Below, in pieces: positions 1 to 11,261 of a stretch of 64,000 nt of DNA. The notes beneath the pieces were generated by a model, which did not search any database, was not told where the DNA came from, and saw only the letters and a program-made list of their open reading frames with translations. The stretch lies in contig VTFK01000066.1 in the NCBI GenBank assembly GCA_009617715.1, forward strand, positions 744,001 through 808,000. Direction: 5' to 3'. Positions within the stretch are counted from its first letter, which is position 1. Every line of letters starts with the position of its first letter. The translations under genes and the position numbers were made by a program. This DNA is from Plectrocnemia conspersa. Taxonomy: Eukaryota > Arthropoda > Insecta > Trichoptera > Polycentropodidae.

Positions 1-983
1 CTTTACAAAATAAAGTTTTTAAGCAATTTTAAATGAATATCAGTGTAGTGTAGTTTTTTTTTAATTTATTCTTAGAGTTCAGGTGTATGCCTAAATATAT
101 AACACTCGATTTCTATTCTTTACTACTACCCTGTACACTTAAGAGTCGGTTTTATTATGATCAATTTTATGTTTCACCTCTCCGAATTATTATATCGAGT
201 AAAGATAAACTTTCTAACGAAACTTCCTAACAAGCCAAGGTTTCCTAACCGATCGATCCTGGTTGTGATTGTAAATTTTAAATATTAATTTGTATAACTA
301 AAATGTAATATCAAGAATAAAATTAGTAATACTTTGCTAATTGAACATATGTTAACAAAATGGTTTATTAAAAAATACTACATTTTTTCTATGACATATT
401 TTTTAATTAGTTCTGAGTCATTTTAGTAATTTTTTAAAACATATTTGTTACTGACTTTTTTGAACCTTTAGAAAACAATAATACCACTGATTTTATAATA
501 AATAAATAAGCAGTTCCTAACTATATTAGAAACAAACAAATTTAAAAAAAAGCATGTAGCATATCCACGGTAACAAAATATTTATATTTATGTGTGACTA
601 GTACTTAAAAAAATCAAGAATTATTTTTACAAATTTCGTAAAAACATTTTGTCATTTAAAAAAATTTTGAAAAAACTGTTTTTTCTTGTTTGAAGCAAAA
701 ATAAATTTTATATTATGAGGCAAAATATATATTAATATATATCTACTGATTAATTAAATATGTGGATTTAAACCTTCCTTTTAATGTACAAAAACACATG
801 CTCTCCGGTGATGTACACTCTTTGTACATAGGCATTCTTATTTCTCGATGATTTTAATTTTTCAAAAAATGAGAATTCTCGGCTTCGCTTTTCAAATTTC
901 TCGAAGACTCTCAAGAAATTTTGATGACTGAAAAAATATGTATGTAATAATAAGTATTTCAGACATATTATTCCATATTATTT
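1..983. other. AT-rich sequence, nothing recognised
   Basis: This stretch is A/T-dominated with short homopolymers and stops in every frame. I see no coding signature, repeat partner or regulatory cluster in it. Confidence 0.6.
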
Positions 984-1097
984 TAAAAAAAAAACTCTTT
1001 AAAAAACACATGCCGTCTAAAGTAAAAACATACATTCTTGTTTATTTCTTAAAAAAACTCTTAAAAAAAACATGCCATCTAAAGTAAAAAAACATAT
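984..1097. repeat. Two-unit direct duplication, about 63-bp period
   Basis: The block AAAACTCTT...ACATGCC(G/A)TCTAAAGTAAAAA occurs twice in tandem. The ACTC words start near 994 and 1057. The copies differ by a few substitutions and A-run length changes, so this is a small local duplication in AT-rich DNA. Confidence 0.7.
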
Positions 1098-1143
1098 ATC
1101 CTCAATTTAGTATATTTAATATGTTGAAATAAATAAATAAAAA

Positions 1144-1157
1144 GTCGCGATCGCGAC
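1144..1157. repeat. Perfect 14-bp palindrome GTCGCGATCGCGAC
   Basis: A perfect, GC-rich self-complementary 14-mer in an A/T-rich neighbourhood. The following 150 bp (to about 1310) is somewhat GC-richer but has no usable open frame. Its function is unknown; it could be a dyad binding site or the end of an old element. Confidence 0.6.
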
Positions 1158-1159
1158 CC

Positions 1160-1975
1160 TTATTCTTGACTGTCGCAGCCAGGACTTAAAAATGCTTGAG
1201 AATGCCCTTCATGCAAAAGCCATCTAGCTTCTCAATGAGCTTGCTAAACGCAATAATGTTTTTGACGATAGCTAAAAGCAGCTGAAAAAAATATTTGAGT
1301 TTGTTCTCATATATTTTAGTTGTGCACCCTATTTTTTTTTTTTTATATTTAATTGTTTAATTTCTCTTTGTTTAATTTCCTAATTTATCCTAGATTTTCA
1401 TGATGGTCAGATTATTAATAATAATAAAATAAAATAAATGATATATGCATGTATAATGAGGGGAGTATGTTGTGTCAAAAATAAATGAAAAAAAGTTTAT
1501 TAATTTTTATTTTTAAATATATTTATTTACAACAAAGTATATTTATCAACTACAAAATAACTACTTATTAATTTATTTATACAAGCAAATACTATTTATA
1601 CTATTTTAATTTTGTAATACGAATCAACTTCTAAATTCCGACATTAAATTTTCAATCAACGTCCAACACAATTTCACGAGTCGCACAACACAAAACATTC
1701 ATAAGGGGTGGGTGACAGAAGGGAGAAACTTTGATACTTTCTTCGGTTACATTATTGAATTTAGCATTTTTGGAGACCGAAACACATTATGTTAGAGTTT
1801 TCGATAAATATAAACAAATACGATATAAATTTCGTCGACAAGTTTAGCGTAATTGCTGTTTCGTGAAAAACAACGCATATATCTCGTGGGAGATTTACAG
1901 CCGCTGATACATTTTTGTATATATATTTTTTTGTAACGTTACATATTATTATTTATGATAAAGATTAAAAATGTA
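1160..1975. other. AT-rich spacer
   Basis: Mostly A/T runs, with a mildly mixed segment at 1630-1920. No coding or RNA signature is visible. Confidence 0.5.
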
Positions 1976-2070
1976 AGCAGTTTATGGTGTCGGCGCCATA
2001 AATTTCTGCTTTTTGCGGCGGAGCGTGTCAATACGCGTTTGCATCGCGCGAAAACACATAAATCACTCGC
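1976..2070. promoter_or_regulatory. GC-richer island with facing TTTATGG/CCATAAA sites
   Basis: TTTATGG at 1981-1987 faces CCATAAA at 1996-2002, so the two form an inverted pair separated by 8 bp (tgtcggcg). A run of CG-containing words follows (gcggcggagcg, acgcg, cgcgcg) and another CATAAA at about 2056. TTTATGG-type words are known targets of Abd-B/Caudal-class homeodomains. That this is a regulatory element is inference from composition and site pairing only. Confidence 0.35.
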
Positions 2071-2124
2071 GCTTTCCTAAATTGTTTTTTTTTTATTCTG
2101 TGCGGTAGTACATCGGTTGTTAAA

Positions 2125-2144
2125 AAAGTTTATGAACTTTTTAA
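2125..2144. repeat. Small hairpin AAAAAGTT-tatg-AACTTTTT
   Basis: Perfect 8-bp arms around a 4-nt loop. It may be chance in A/T-rich DNA. Confidence 0.4.
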
Positions 2145-2389
2145 ATAGCGCATCAATATTAATTGTTTTAGATGCCTTTTTCACTTGTTAAATGCACAAC
2201 CGGACAGTTGTTCCGAGCAAGATCCGCACAAATGATCTAAATCTGCATTACATGTTTAATTTCGATCTATAACTAAGCAATTTAAATTATTATATTTTAC
2301 ATTATAATACGTAAAAATATAATTTTGTAATTGATATCAAAAAAATAAAATATTAAGTTCGTAAACTTTTCGATCAGTTAAAGTATTTT

Positions 2390-3350
2390 CGGTTGTTCTC
2401 AAGATGTAAAACAAGGGGAGGATTTGTCCGCCCAACTTTGACCATTTCGGAATATTTACGAATGCGACGGTGTACAACACTACCCTTGGCCAGATATATT
2501 AAACCATAAATTTTCGGTCGGTTCGATTCTTCACATTTGACCCCCAAACCCCTGCTCTTTTATTTCTGATAAATAACCGTTACAATATATCAACGAAGAG
2601 TTGGGAATAATTTAATCTGTTAGAATCTGTCCATTTGGATATATGCGAACTGTCTTAGGCGCTTGGAACTTATTTTCAGATTAAATTCTAGATTAAAGAT
2701 TGAGAAACGTTATAATATTTACTTTATAAATCATCTTTATGTACATAGAAATACATTATGTGTATTATTTATTAAACACATAATGAAACCCGTGTTGTTA
2801 GACTACTAGCAGTTTCCGACAGTGATTGTGGATATGTTTGTGAAAAATGATATCAAACAACTTAACGGTCATGTCTGCCTATATAATATAAAATTATATC
2901 ATATCAGTACAAATATGCCATCAATATACACGTATATCTGCACCTTAAAGACAAAATCAGAGGGGTAAATCCCCCTGTGTCCAGAATCGACCAGAATATG
3001 ATTTATCGGTTAGCAATAAATATGATTTGCTTTGCAACGGTGCACAAAACGAAATGTGAGGGTCTGTGGTTATTATTTAAATGAGCCCTTCCCTCTACCG
3101 GCCCGTTATTATGTTAAAATATCATTTGGCAGGGCGATAAATGCGCGGAAAACCGACTGGTGTAAATAATGATATATTAGGATTGTACCCTCTCTCTCTT
3201 TCTTGACAAATTATATTACGTATACTATTTGTATTTTTCAGAGGCAAAACGATGTCTGCCACTCGACGAATAACACAGCGATTTTTCGGTTAAATTTACG
3301 GCGGCTATAAATTTTAAAGTGATATTTGTCGGTATCGATATTGCGGCGAG
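2390..3350. promoter_or_regulatory. Interrupted GC-richer islands (2395-2580, 2945-3350)
   Basis: Two visibly less A/T-rich blocks flank AT-rich DNA. They contain CATAAATTTT, GATAAATAACCG, GGCGATAAATGCG and similar AT-core words within mixed sequence, plus the small dyad GGGGTAAATCCCC near 2961. A 10-bp-arm hairpin (CATTATGTGT/ACACATAATG, 2754-2785) lies between them. No open reading frame is supported. They look like candidate cis-regulatory DNA and nothing more can be said. Confidence 0.25.
2754..2785. repeat. Hairpin with 10-bp perfect arms
   Basis: CATTATGTGT and ACACATAATG face each other across a 12-nt A/T loop. The sequence directly following, GAAACCCGTGTTGTT, recurs at 30001-30015, so this may be the edge of an old repeat. 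Confidence 0.5.
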
Positions 3351-3795
3351 AGTCGAAAATATTATTAAAATTTTATACATTAACTTTTGAGAAGTATCAA
3401 TAAACTTTATATGCGATAAATATTGTTATAGGCGTCGTATTGTAAAATAATGGGCTTATTGAATCAGTAACAACACCAAACAAATAGTAAAGAAAATGCA
3501 AATAAATCGTATGTTTGTGAAATTAACACGAATAAGTCAATATGTACAAAAGACAAACAACTTTCTTTCTATTAATTAGTAAAAAAATATTTATTTTCTG
3601 CCAGCGCTAATGTAGTTTTTTTAATGCAATAACTGTTGAAGATTATTTATTATTTTAAAAAAAATATTTTAACGCGTTTATTCCAATGATTATTAACAGC
3701 ATTAACTTTTACAGTATCAGATGGGCATAGTTTTGTCGTCTAACTATCATATTGGAATTGGATTTACTCGTACAAATCATACGATTTTAAAGATA

Positions 3796-4105
3796 TCCTC
3801 AACTTCGTTATCTAGTTTGAAAAACACAAGATAGTGATTTAAAAATAGAGCCCTAATGCATTGCATATCTAATATTTTGGCGACAGCAACAGCCTTATTT
3901 TATTCATGAGTAACGCATTCTCCCAAATCAACAGCGTTATATAAAAAGTTTATAATTGTGTCAGTATTGTGTAAGTTGTTAAAGAACGACATATAAAATT
4001 GATTTTCGTGTGTCTAGCGTTGAAATTCTAGATTAATATTTCTGAGTCTCCAAGTCTAAACATAGCGTCAAGATCGCAACGGATCAGCTTGTATTATAAA
4101 CTTAA
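3796..4105. repeat. Dispersed repeat R5, copy 1
   Basis: This segment aligns over about 300 bp with 21960-22262 in the same orientation. The best-conserved part is near 4045-4100, where CTAAACA..GCgTCAAgATCGC matches CTAAACA..GCaTCAAaATCGC. On the - strand both copies can be read as a short peptide containing DA(M/V)FR(L/I)G, which suggests descent from a coding mobile element. I do not recognise the family. Confidence 0.5.
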
Positions 4106-4109
4106 AAAA

Positions 4110-5629
4110 TTAAGTAGTTAGTAATAAACAAATAAGAAATGTTGTCAAGTCTGCATTTAAACATATGATTTAGTTAGTTAAAATATGTGGTTTGTCAGGA
4201 AAAAGTAAATCTATGAAATAATTTAATACGACACTATTTTATAAAATATCAATCGATATTTATTATATTTTAATATTATTGAAGTATTTAGCCGCGCAGA
4301 AAAAATATTTTTTACTTAAAAATCATTGAAACATATATTTTTTTAATTTTATTAAAAAAATGTATAAGAAAAATAATTTTTATCAAAAATAAACCGATAT
4401 TACAAAATAATTAGTAGCTTTTTTAAGCATATAATGCGTTTGGCCATAAGTGTTTACTTTCGATCTTAAGCAAGATATTGATGCTAAATTATATATTCAC
4501 TTATGGTCTTACTGTATAGTGTATAAAAATATATAATTTTTCAATTTTTTAACATAAATAGAAGGCAGGCATGCAAAGATAAAAAATGCGCAGCAACGCA
4601 ATTAATGACCTATAACTATTTACATTGAAAAATATTTTATTATTTTATTTTCATATTTTTATTGATAAATATTTTTTGCTACATAATATAAAATTTTGGG
4701 TTTTGTTATTAGTATTTTTTTTATTCAAATAAAAAAAGCAGTTTTTTTAATAATTTTTTAAATTACAAAAAATGTTTCGTTTTGTCGTTATTTAGCTAAG
4801 GTGCAAACTCTTTGTCATATGACTTAAAAATGTAACGTAGTTTGTCAATATGGAAAAAAATATTACTAATAGTTTATGTAGTACACAAATTCACGCAGTA
4901 ACGCGGGAACTGTCAAAAATATATTGGGATTAACTGTATATATTTTAAACTTGCAAGTGCAAATAATTTAATAGTAAAAGAAAAATTGCATACTGTCTTA
5001 AGTACAAAATTAAACTATTTATTATTTTATTTAATATAATTAAAAAATAAATGATATTTATACCAATTATTCAATATTATAAAATGACATTGCGCTACGA
5101 TTGTGCAAAATTTTAAATATAAATGTAAATAAATTTGTGTGGGTCTTAAAAACTTATTGTAAAATATAATTATTTGCTTTACTGACACAATCAGTAAATA
5201 TCGATAAAAATGTGCAATGTAAAAATATATTTTTATTTATTAAATAATTTATACGAAAACCGTATACTTATGTTACTTTATTTTAATAAATAAAGAAAAT
5301 AAACCGAACTGCTTATTTTATTGAATTTTTGTGACTTTTAATTAGTAAAGACATACCTTAAATATACTATGTAGGTAATATATGTAATTTATTATTTTCG
5401 CGACTTTTTTCTTTTTAAATGTTTTTAACCTGAAATAATTTCACTAGCTATCTTTTCATGTTAAATTGTTACCAGGGCTTTTTTGTCATGTAACGCGGTG
5501 GAACGGCGTTCCGACGCCTTTTTACAGTATTTTTAATGTTTAAAAATCATTGACAATCTGCGCTTTTAACATTTTTTATACGATATCCCGATTTTAAATG
5601 ATTTAGAATTAAATTAAGAACATCTAACC
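4110..5629. other. AT-rich desert
   Basis: Long A/T-dominated stretch. The only structure I note is an 11-bp inverted pair with one mismatch, GGCCATAAGTG (4442-4452) and CACTTATGGTC (4498-4508), and a short palindrome GGAACGGCGTTCC near 5500. Confidence 0.5.
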
Positions 5630-5630
5630 C

Positions 5631-5827
5631 AAATTTTGACCAATAGAAGAGCGCAAAAAATAATTATCCCATCTCAGAAGTCAAAAATTCACGTCAAAAG
5701 CAATAAAATCGCTCTTTACCGAGCGTTCCCACTGCGACGGCACCGACACGATTTTATTGCTTTCGACGTGAATTTTTTATTTCTGAGAAGTGATAATTGT
5801 TTTTGTGCCCTTCTATTGATCAAAATT
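5631..5827. mobile_element. Foldback (MITE-like) element with 77-bp arms
   Basis: The left arm (5632-5709) and right arm (5751-5827) are reverse complements with only scattered mismatches, including the words ATTCACGTCAAAAGC and CAATAGAAG. The 41-nt loop (5710-5750) itself contains a 5-bp stem, CGCTC-tttacc-GAGCG. A 79-codon + strand frame through it is a by-product of the palindrome. A 22-bp piece of the arm recurs at 55891-55912, so the sequence is a mobile or dispersed family. Transcribed, it would give a long double-stranded hairpin. No target-site duplication is clear. Confidence 0.8.
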
Positions 5828-5879
5828 CGATTTGAATACATTTTGATTAATACTCTGATAGCAATAATTTTTTAAATAA

Positions 5880-6059
5880 ATAAATTTCTCATATAAATTT
5901 TGTTTAGTCTTATGCGCTTAGTGGCATAGAAAAATCTGCTTTAAATTTAATAAAAATTATATTTTTTTTAGTGAAACTATTACAGTAATAATTGACTATT
6001 ACGCTTCTCTTAAAACAATTAAATAATTATTAAAAAAATATGGTTATTTGCTATACCGC
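5880..6059. other. AT-rich spacer
   Basis: Nothing recognised. Confidence 0.5.
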
Positions 6060-6530
6060 AAATTTGTTTAATGTTAACTTCTGACAAAGGCGAGTGCCAC
6101 AGTTAGTATTATATGCACATACATTATAAGCACACAGCCTCTGTACAATATTACGCATCATCAAGTATACATGTATTTCGTTCGATAGTCGTTATACAGG
6201 ATGCAGCGTTTTTAATAAAACAAACCTGCTCGTTTTAGTACAGCCTCTTTCAAAAAGCGTCCCTTCGGAATAAGGCCCGTTAAATTAGTCTCTGTGCATG
6301 TTTTATAAGAAAGCCCCCTTACGGCCCTTGTGCATATGTAAATAAATAAAATAAACACGCATTTTTATTTAGCGCCATACTGTTAACCATAGAGTCCCTC
6401 GGGGTGGCGTGAAAATAAAGTGAGAGTGTGGCGCCTGGAGCTCGTCATAACCATGAACGAATGGATGTTGTGGGGAAATCGTGTGATGTCACCACAATGC
6501 GGGTGTATCAATTTTGGTAAAATGTTATTG
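6060..6530. promoter_or_regulatory. GC-richer unique island
   Basis: Mixed-composition DNA with CG-rich words (CGGCCC, GGGGTGGCG, GGCGCC) and short A/T cores. Stops occur in all frames. It is one of many similar islands in the window and a candidate conserved non-coding element. Confidence 0.25.
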
Positions 6531-6893
6531 TGAGTCTAGGCAACACTCATATAGTATCGTTTAATTATTAAATTACTCATTTACCTTACTGATTTTTTTA
6601 TAATTTTATTAAAAATGTTATAAAATACTGGGAAATCATTTAAAGTATCAAAATTTATGTTTATTGTATGACAAAATTTATCCATTCTCTACTAAAATCT
6701 ACAAAAACACGTGCATACATTTCTAAAGATAACACAAGACTACGAAGCGACACTTAGTTAATCCAGTAACCTAGTATCAAGTGAAGTAATGCATTGCTGC
6801 AATTAATCTTGAGCAAAGTGCAGCCTTTAATCTACTTTATCTTGGTACAATTTTTCTCGCCTTTCGTCGTCTTGCCCTTTTTCTTTAATAATT

Positions 6894-7033
6894 TAATACA
6901 CAACCACAAAGTGTCGGTTGGCAAGGTAGAGATGTAAGTAAGAATATTTTATTTTAAATGGTAGGCTATAACTCGATTTCGCCCCCAAGAATAAATAATA
7001 TTTCTTAGTAGTTGCACTATCTATGAGTACATT
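6894..7033 (+). repeat. Diverged duplicated block D1, copy 1
   Basis: This block aligns with 8188-8380. Shared landmarks in the same order are AGTGTCGGTTG, AAGTAAGAAT/CAGTAAGAAT, ACTCGATT and GTACATTT. The second copy is longer and more GC-rich. The composition is that of the unique islands rather than of transposon debris, which suggests an old duplication of a regulatory-type sequence. Confidence 0.55.
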
Positions 7034-7269
7034 TACGAGGTTTCATTTCTCCTGAGCATGAGCTATATATTTCAGCGCACAATGGAGCATACAAAAACAT
7101 TAAAAAAAAATAAAAACTATACAATATAAATAATTTAAATTTGGTTTATAACTATTATTATACCATATTTATTTATCTACCCCTATTCTACCTAAGTAGT
7201 GCATTATTTTTATTTGATATTTTTATGCTGCAAAAGCAATGATTAAACTTGTAACTATAAACATCGGTA

Positions 7270-7436
7270 GAACGCACAGATTTGCACAATAGCCACAGAC
7301 TTTCAGTGACGTTTAGCAAAACACACTAATGCCCTTTTATGAAATAATTTTAATGATACTTTGTATTCATCAGACAGTCGCTTATCATTGTGGCTTTAGA
7401 ATATGATTTTTTAATTGACAATTATTTTGAAGGTGG
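7270..7436 (+). repeat. Dispersed repeat R3, copy 1
   Basis: The segment shares TTGCACAATAGCCAC, an ACAGTCGC word and a terminal GAAGGTG word with 57700-57876, in the same order and orientation. The family is unidentified and non-coding. Confidence 0.55.
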
Positions 7437-8040
7437 AGCTGCAACCAAATTCAGACTCAATCCAATACTCAAATGAGCATTATATAAAATGTAATACTCG
7501 GTTACTTCATTGATAATTTTTATTTGTGTATTTAAATACTACATATACAACATATTTTAAATTAACAACAAACAGCCAGAAAAAAAATACAATGATAAAA
7601 TTATTGGCATCCTTGTAAAGGGCCACCCGGGAGACATACTATTGCCTCAATAAACGGATTATACATTATTTATATGGTTCTAACATCATGACGGTTAGTC
7701 GAAATGAGTTAGTTTTTCTCATAAAAAGCTTTAGTAAAATAGCGCATTAAAAATGATTGCTCACATAGAGGCTCAGAAGAGAACGTTTTTAATTTTAAAA
7801 CACAGTTCTTTGACATACACCTGAAAAAAATGAGTCACAATTGCTTTGCATATAAAAGGCCACCCGGAAATGCTACATTTACAACTTATATATTATTCAC
7901 AATACGGCTATTAGTCCAAATAAGTCGTTTTTTTCATTGATATAATATTCGGTAAAATTACGCATAAAAATCTATTGCTAACAGCGGAGCTCAGAAACAA
8001 ATTAGACTCGATAGAGGCTCACGCGTTTTGGGAGCCACCA
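7430..8040 (+). repeat. Degenerate tandem repeat, about 238-bp period
   Basis: GGCCACCCGG at 7621 recurs at 7859. The following words (gguta/ggct-TTAGTC, TTTTTCTCAT/TTTTTTCATT, AAAAT-GCGCAT/AAAATTACGCAT, GAGGCTCAGAA/GGAGCTCAGAA) repeat in order. A third partial unit end (GGAGCT..AACCAAATTCAGACTC) lies at 7434. The array abuts R3 on its left and the D1 second copy on its right. Confidence 0.6.
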
Positions 8041-8187
8041 TTAAGAACTTCTACTTTTATGTCACATCAATTTAAATTGAACAACAATATGTATAGTGTT
8101 GCAACTAATAATACAACTGAAGTTTATTATAGTAATTGAATCAGCTTATGCTTGAGACAATTTTAGTGTAATAATAGTGTAATTTGA

Positions 8188-8450
8188 TGCACCGCCACAG
8201 AGTGTCGGTTGCCAAGTTAAAATTTGCAGTAAGAATCTTTCATCTGGGATGGAAGGCTCGTCTTCTGGCTCTAACTCGATTCGGCCCCGGGAACAAGGAG
8301 GGCGTATAAAAATATATAATTTAGCCCAGGGTACGTGCCAGTGGCAGTCGCGCTATGTTCAATGGCGTAAAAGTACATTTTCTATCCGTGTAGTCTACCC
8401 CTCATAAAAACGACCGCCCCCGCCGACGCCGCAGCGCAAGAGGACGTATG
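8188..8450 (+). promoter_or_regulatory. Duplicated block D1 copy 2 plus GC-rich island
   Basis: This is the longer partner of the block at 6894-7033. It continues into a CCGCCCCCGCCGACGCCGC-type stretch (8410-8435), the most GC-rich part of the left half of the window. Downstream lies a (TG)n/(CT)n-bearing stretch to about 8620. I see no coding signature. It is a candidate regulatory element. Confidence 0.35.
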
Positions 8451-8451
8451 T

Positions 8452-9056
8452 GTGTGTATATGTGTGTTATCTGTAAATTTATTCGGAAGCTGGAAATACG
8501 GCCTTACTCGAGTGTTGGCTTCCACGGTATTTATTAAGAAAATGTATGTGAATGAAAATCAAATTATTTCCAACAAAAATCCTATAAATTCTGTTCTCTC
8601 TCTCTCTCATCTTTTGCCTTGCGGCTCTGGGGTGAATTACATTTTTGCCATGAAGCAACAAGAGATCCCAGGCTAGAAATATTATGCTTGTGTGTGTGGA
8701 TAGATAAAGAGGCGCTGGGGCGAGATGAGAAATTATTTCTCTAAATATGGCGCATGAACACTCCTGTGGTAATCAAATTTATTAAGTCTTAAGAACGAAC
8801 ACTGGATAATTAAATTAGTGTTTTGGACGAGCGCCTTGTTCTTAGATAAAATTTACTTCATACTTTTATAATAAACTGCTTTAAACCGCGCATTAGTTGA
8901 GTTATGTTAGCAATGTGATGACTTCAGTCTGTGTACGCCTTGCTGGCTCACTGCCAATGTTTTACCTCTTATAGAGATTTTGTTTGAAAAAAGATACACC
9001 TTTAAATTTTGTCTAGGCATTCTGATTTCTCAATGAACAAAAAATAAACTCGAGTT
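8452..9056. other. Mixed spacer with short TG and CT runs
   Basis: Contains GTATGTGTGTGTATATGTGTG (about 8446-8468) and a CTCTCTCTCTCTC run near 8594-8610. Short frames on both strands here overlap each other and have no protein-like character. Confidence 0.4.
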
Positions 9057-9060
9057 AGGA

Positions 9061-9184
9061 TAAGTATATCGAACATATATCCGTATTGTGTGCTTTAGAG
9101 CTAATAGTAGGGGCGTAAACTCAAATTTTCCATCTCTTTCTAAATTATGAATAATGATGAAATGGATAACTCTCGAACTGAATG
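9061..9184 (+). repeat. Dispersed repeat R4, + copy
   Basis: The segment from AAGTATATCGAAC to AACTCTCGAACTG matches the reverse complement of 58261-58384 almost throughout, including AGGGGCGTAAAC and AATTATGAATAATGATGAAA. The two copies are 49 kb apart in opposite orientation. The family is unidentified and non-coding. Confidence 0.75.
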
Positions 9185-9199
9185 TTTAAATACAAATAG

Positions 9200-9780
9200 A
9201 TTATAGTACACTTAATAAAAAAATACGCAAGGAAGAATTTGTAACCTTGTAACATATAAATGAACGAACAATAATATTATAGTATTTGCATGGAAGGACA
9301 AAAAATTGTCACGTTATGGACTTGGCATGGCTTATCGAATAGGTTATTTTTTTATATAGTAAATTCTTTTAATATGTAAAATAAAACTAAAAACTAAAAC
9401 GAGATTCAAAATCATATCTTTATATGGAAGATTGTTATTCGATGGGCAAATATTATCAAACATTAAGTTTATAAATTAGTAATTGCAATGTACACATATA
9501 AATATATTTAGTGTTTCATATATAAAAGTAATACAAAAACAACAATTAAAAATATGTTGAGAACCATTAGTATTGTGTGAATTACAATAGTGAACAACTA
9601 ACTAAATATAATTTACAAGGATAGAGTAAAACATTTTCTTGTGTTTTTTTTTCCGGAGCGGGTACTGGATATGCCCTAAATAAATTATATACATATGCTT
9701 AATTTTTGTGATTAAATAAATTAGATCAAAGTGGATTCAATAAGAAAAAGTTTTAATCCAGTAATAATTAAATATTTCAA
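9200..9780. other. AT-rich spacer
   Basis: Nothing recognised. Confidence 0.5.
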
Positions 9781-9784
9781 TCGA

Positions 9785-10380
9785 TACGATACTCATAGAC
9801 ACACTAAAGCGCGCACGGTATAGCACATGTGAAATAATTCGTTGTCATATCTGACATCATGACCCATTGCCGATTGATATAATTTCATCATCCGTGAGCT
9901 CGATACTCGATGTTTGATATATGTGACAAGGGACACGATCATAGTGCGAGAGAGAGAGATAGGGAAAGTCACAGTTCAACGGTCTGATCAATCGACCGTC
10001 AGTAATCATTGAGCGGCTTCAAACGACCCCGTTTTATTCATTTCTTATTCCTCTTTGTACTTCACAATGTGAGATTAACACTTTGAACTGTTAGAATTTT
10101 CAATTTGCGGCCACCTGCGTCCTCGAATCGATACCCCTATAAGGTTAGTTCCGTATCATTATTCCGCATGGGGACGCTTCTCGTGCGTGAAACGCATCGG
10201 GAAACGTTTCAATCAAAACTTTGTTTTTTTTTTCTGTCGGGGAAAAATAATATTTTGAGTAAAACGGTTGTTATGGGGTTGAAAGCGGTGTAAATGTGAC
10301 GAAAATTGGATAGACGGGTAGAACTGGGTGCGTTTGGATACATAATACGAGGTGTTGTTCTGGTCTTCGTGTCAGGGGTG
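9785..10380. promoter_or_regulatory. GC-richer unique island with GAGA run
   Basis: Mixed sequence with a GAGAGAGAGAGAT run (9950-9961), a GTCTGATCAATCGACCG stretch and several ACGCATCG/ACGTTTC words. A GAGA-factor-like tract within a unique island fits regulatory DNA, but that is inference. The 62-codon frame at 10105-10293 has no recognisable domain. Confidence 0.25.
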
Positions 10381-10419
10381 CTTTTTTTTTGTTGTTAATT
10401 TTTGCTTGTTTTTGTCAGG

Positions 10420-10510
10420 GCTTCGAACTGGGACTGAACCGAAAATCGGATAAACGTTTATATCAGTTACAACTGATCCGAAAAAATATCGGTTTATATC
10501 AGTTCGGTCC
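10420..10510. repeat. Nested direct and inverted repeats (CCGAAAA..TTTATATCAGTT)
   Basis: CCGAAAA..TCGG..TTTATATCAGTT occurs twice within 70 bp. The copies are framed by GGACTGAAC at the left and GTTCGGTCC at the right (inverted, one mismatch), with an internal dyad ATCAGTT-ac-AACTGAT. The arrangement resembles the end of a DNA element or a very small minisatellite. Confidence 0.5.
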
Positions 10511-10952
10511 ATGTTCAAACACATCGTCACAAAAATGCAAGCTGTGCAACATTAAAAAAAAGTACAAGTGTAGTTGCAGGCCATATACCTGCCCTATAAC
10601 TGTACGCATTCATTGCAAGTCGAGTCGATAATTATTTGTTAATTTAATGAAACATTACAGAATAAATCTAATGATAAATTCAAAATCAGCGTTTCATTTT
10701 AGTACAAAATGTATGTATATCGTACGTATAGGGATAAGGAGCCATACTTTCATATGTACCTAATAATTAATAAATAATAATGTTTTTATTAGCTAATCAT
10801 TTAAATCGTAATTACGCTCTGGCACATAAAATACTAATTTTACCGCCTATATCTCGTGAATTTTTATTCTTTGTAAATTTCTCACAATTTACTTATATTT
10901 TGTATACCTAATTCCTAAAATATTCATTACTTGATTTTCTCCAACTATTTTT

Positions 10953-11078
10953 GCGCTCTTATGACGTGCTCTCTTTTGTCAAACGCTCATATGACTGTCT
11001 GCGCATTTGACGCACGCTATTTTGTTACAGCGCTGCTAATGCATCGCTCTTTTGACGCACGCTCATTTGTGACGTTGC
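10953..11078. repeat. Degenerate minisatellite, about 15-bp unit, 8 units
   Basis: Successive units read like GCTCTTTTGACGCAC: GCTCTTATGACGT, GCTCTCTTTTGTCAAAC, GCTCATATGACTGTCT, GCGCATTTGACGCAC, GCTATTTTGTTACAGC, GCTGCTAATGCATC, GCTCTTTTGACGCAC, GCTCATTTGTGACG. Unit lengths are 13-17 bp. The recurring TGACG/TGAC core resembles a CREB/ATF half-site, though this may simply be the repeat consensus. Confidence 0.7.
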
Positions 11079-11261
11079 ATATTTTTTTAATAATCACTCG
11101 TTAAAACCGATATATATTCCGGAACGAAAGAAATAAATAAATGTGGTTTTTATGCACATAAATAAAAAAATAAACTATCAGCTATTATATAATCAAGCTT
11201 TTGCTACATAGTATTTAATGGGATTTCTTAACGAATTGATCTTGAAATTAAAAGTAAAAAT

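Noticed and set aside
5636..5875. 79-codon frame across the foldback element
   Set aside because: The frame is a by-product of the inverted repeat. The DNA palindrome is the real structure.
10366..10382. CAGGGGTGC as the second end of a hAT element with 11375-11384
   Set aside because: The two ends agree only in CAGGGGT and the adjacent eight bases do not match as a target duplication.
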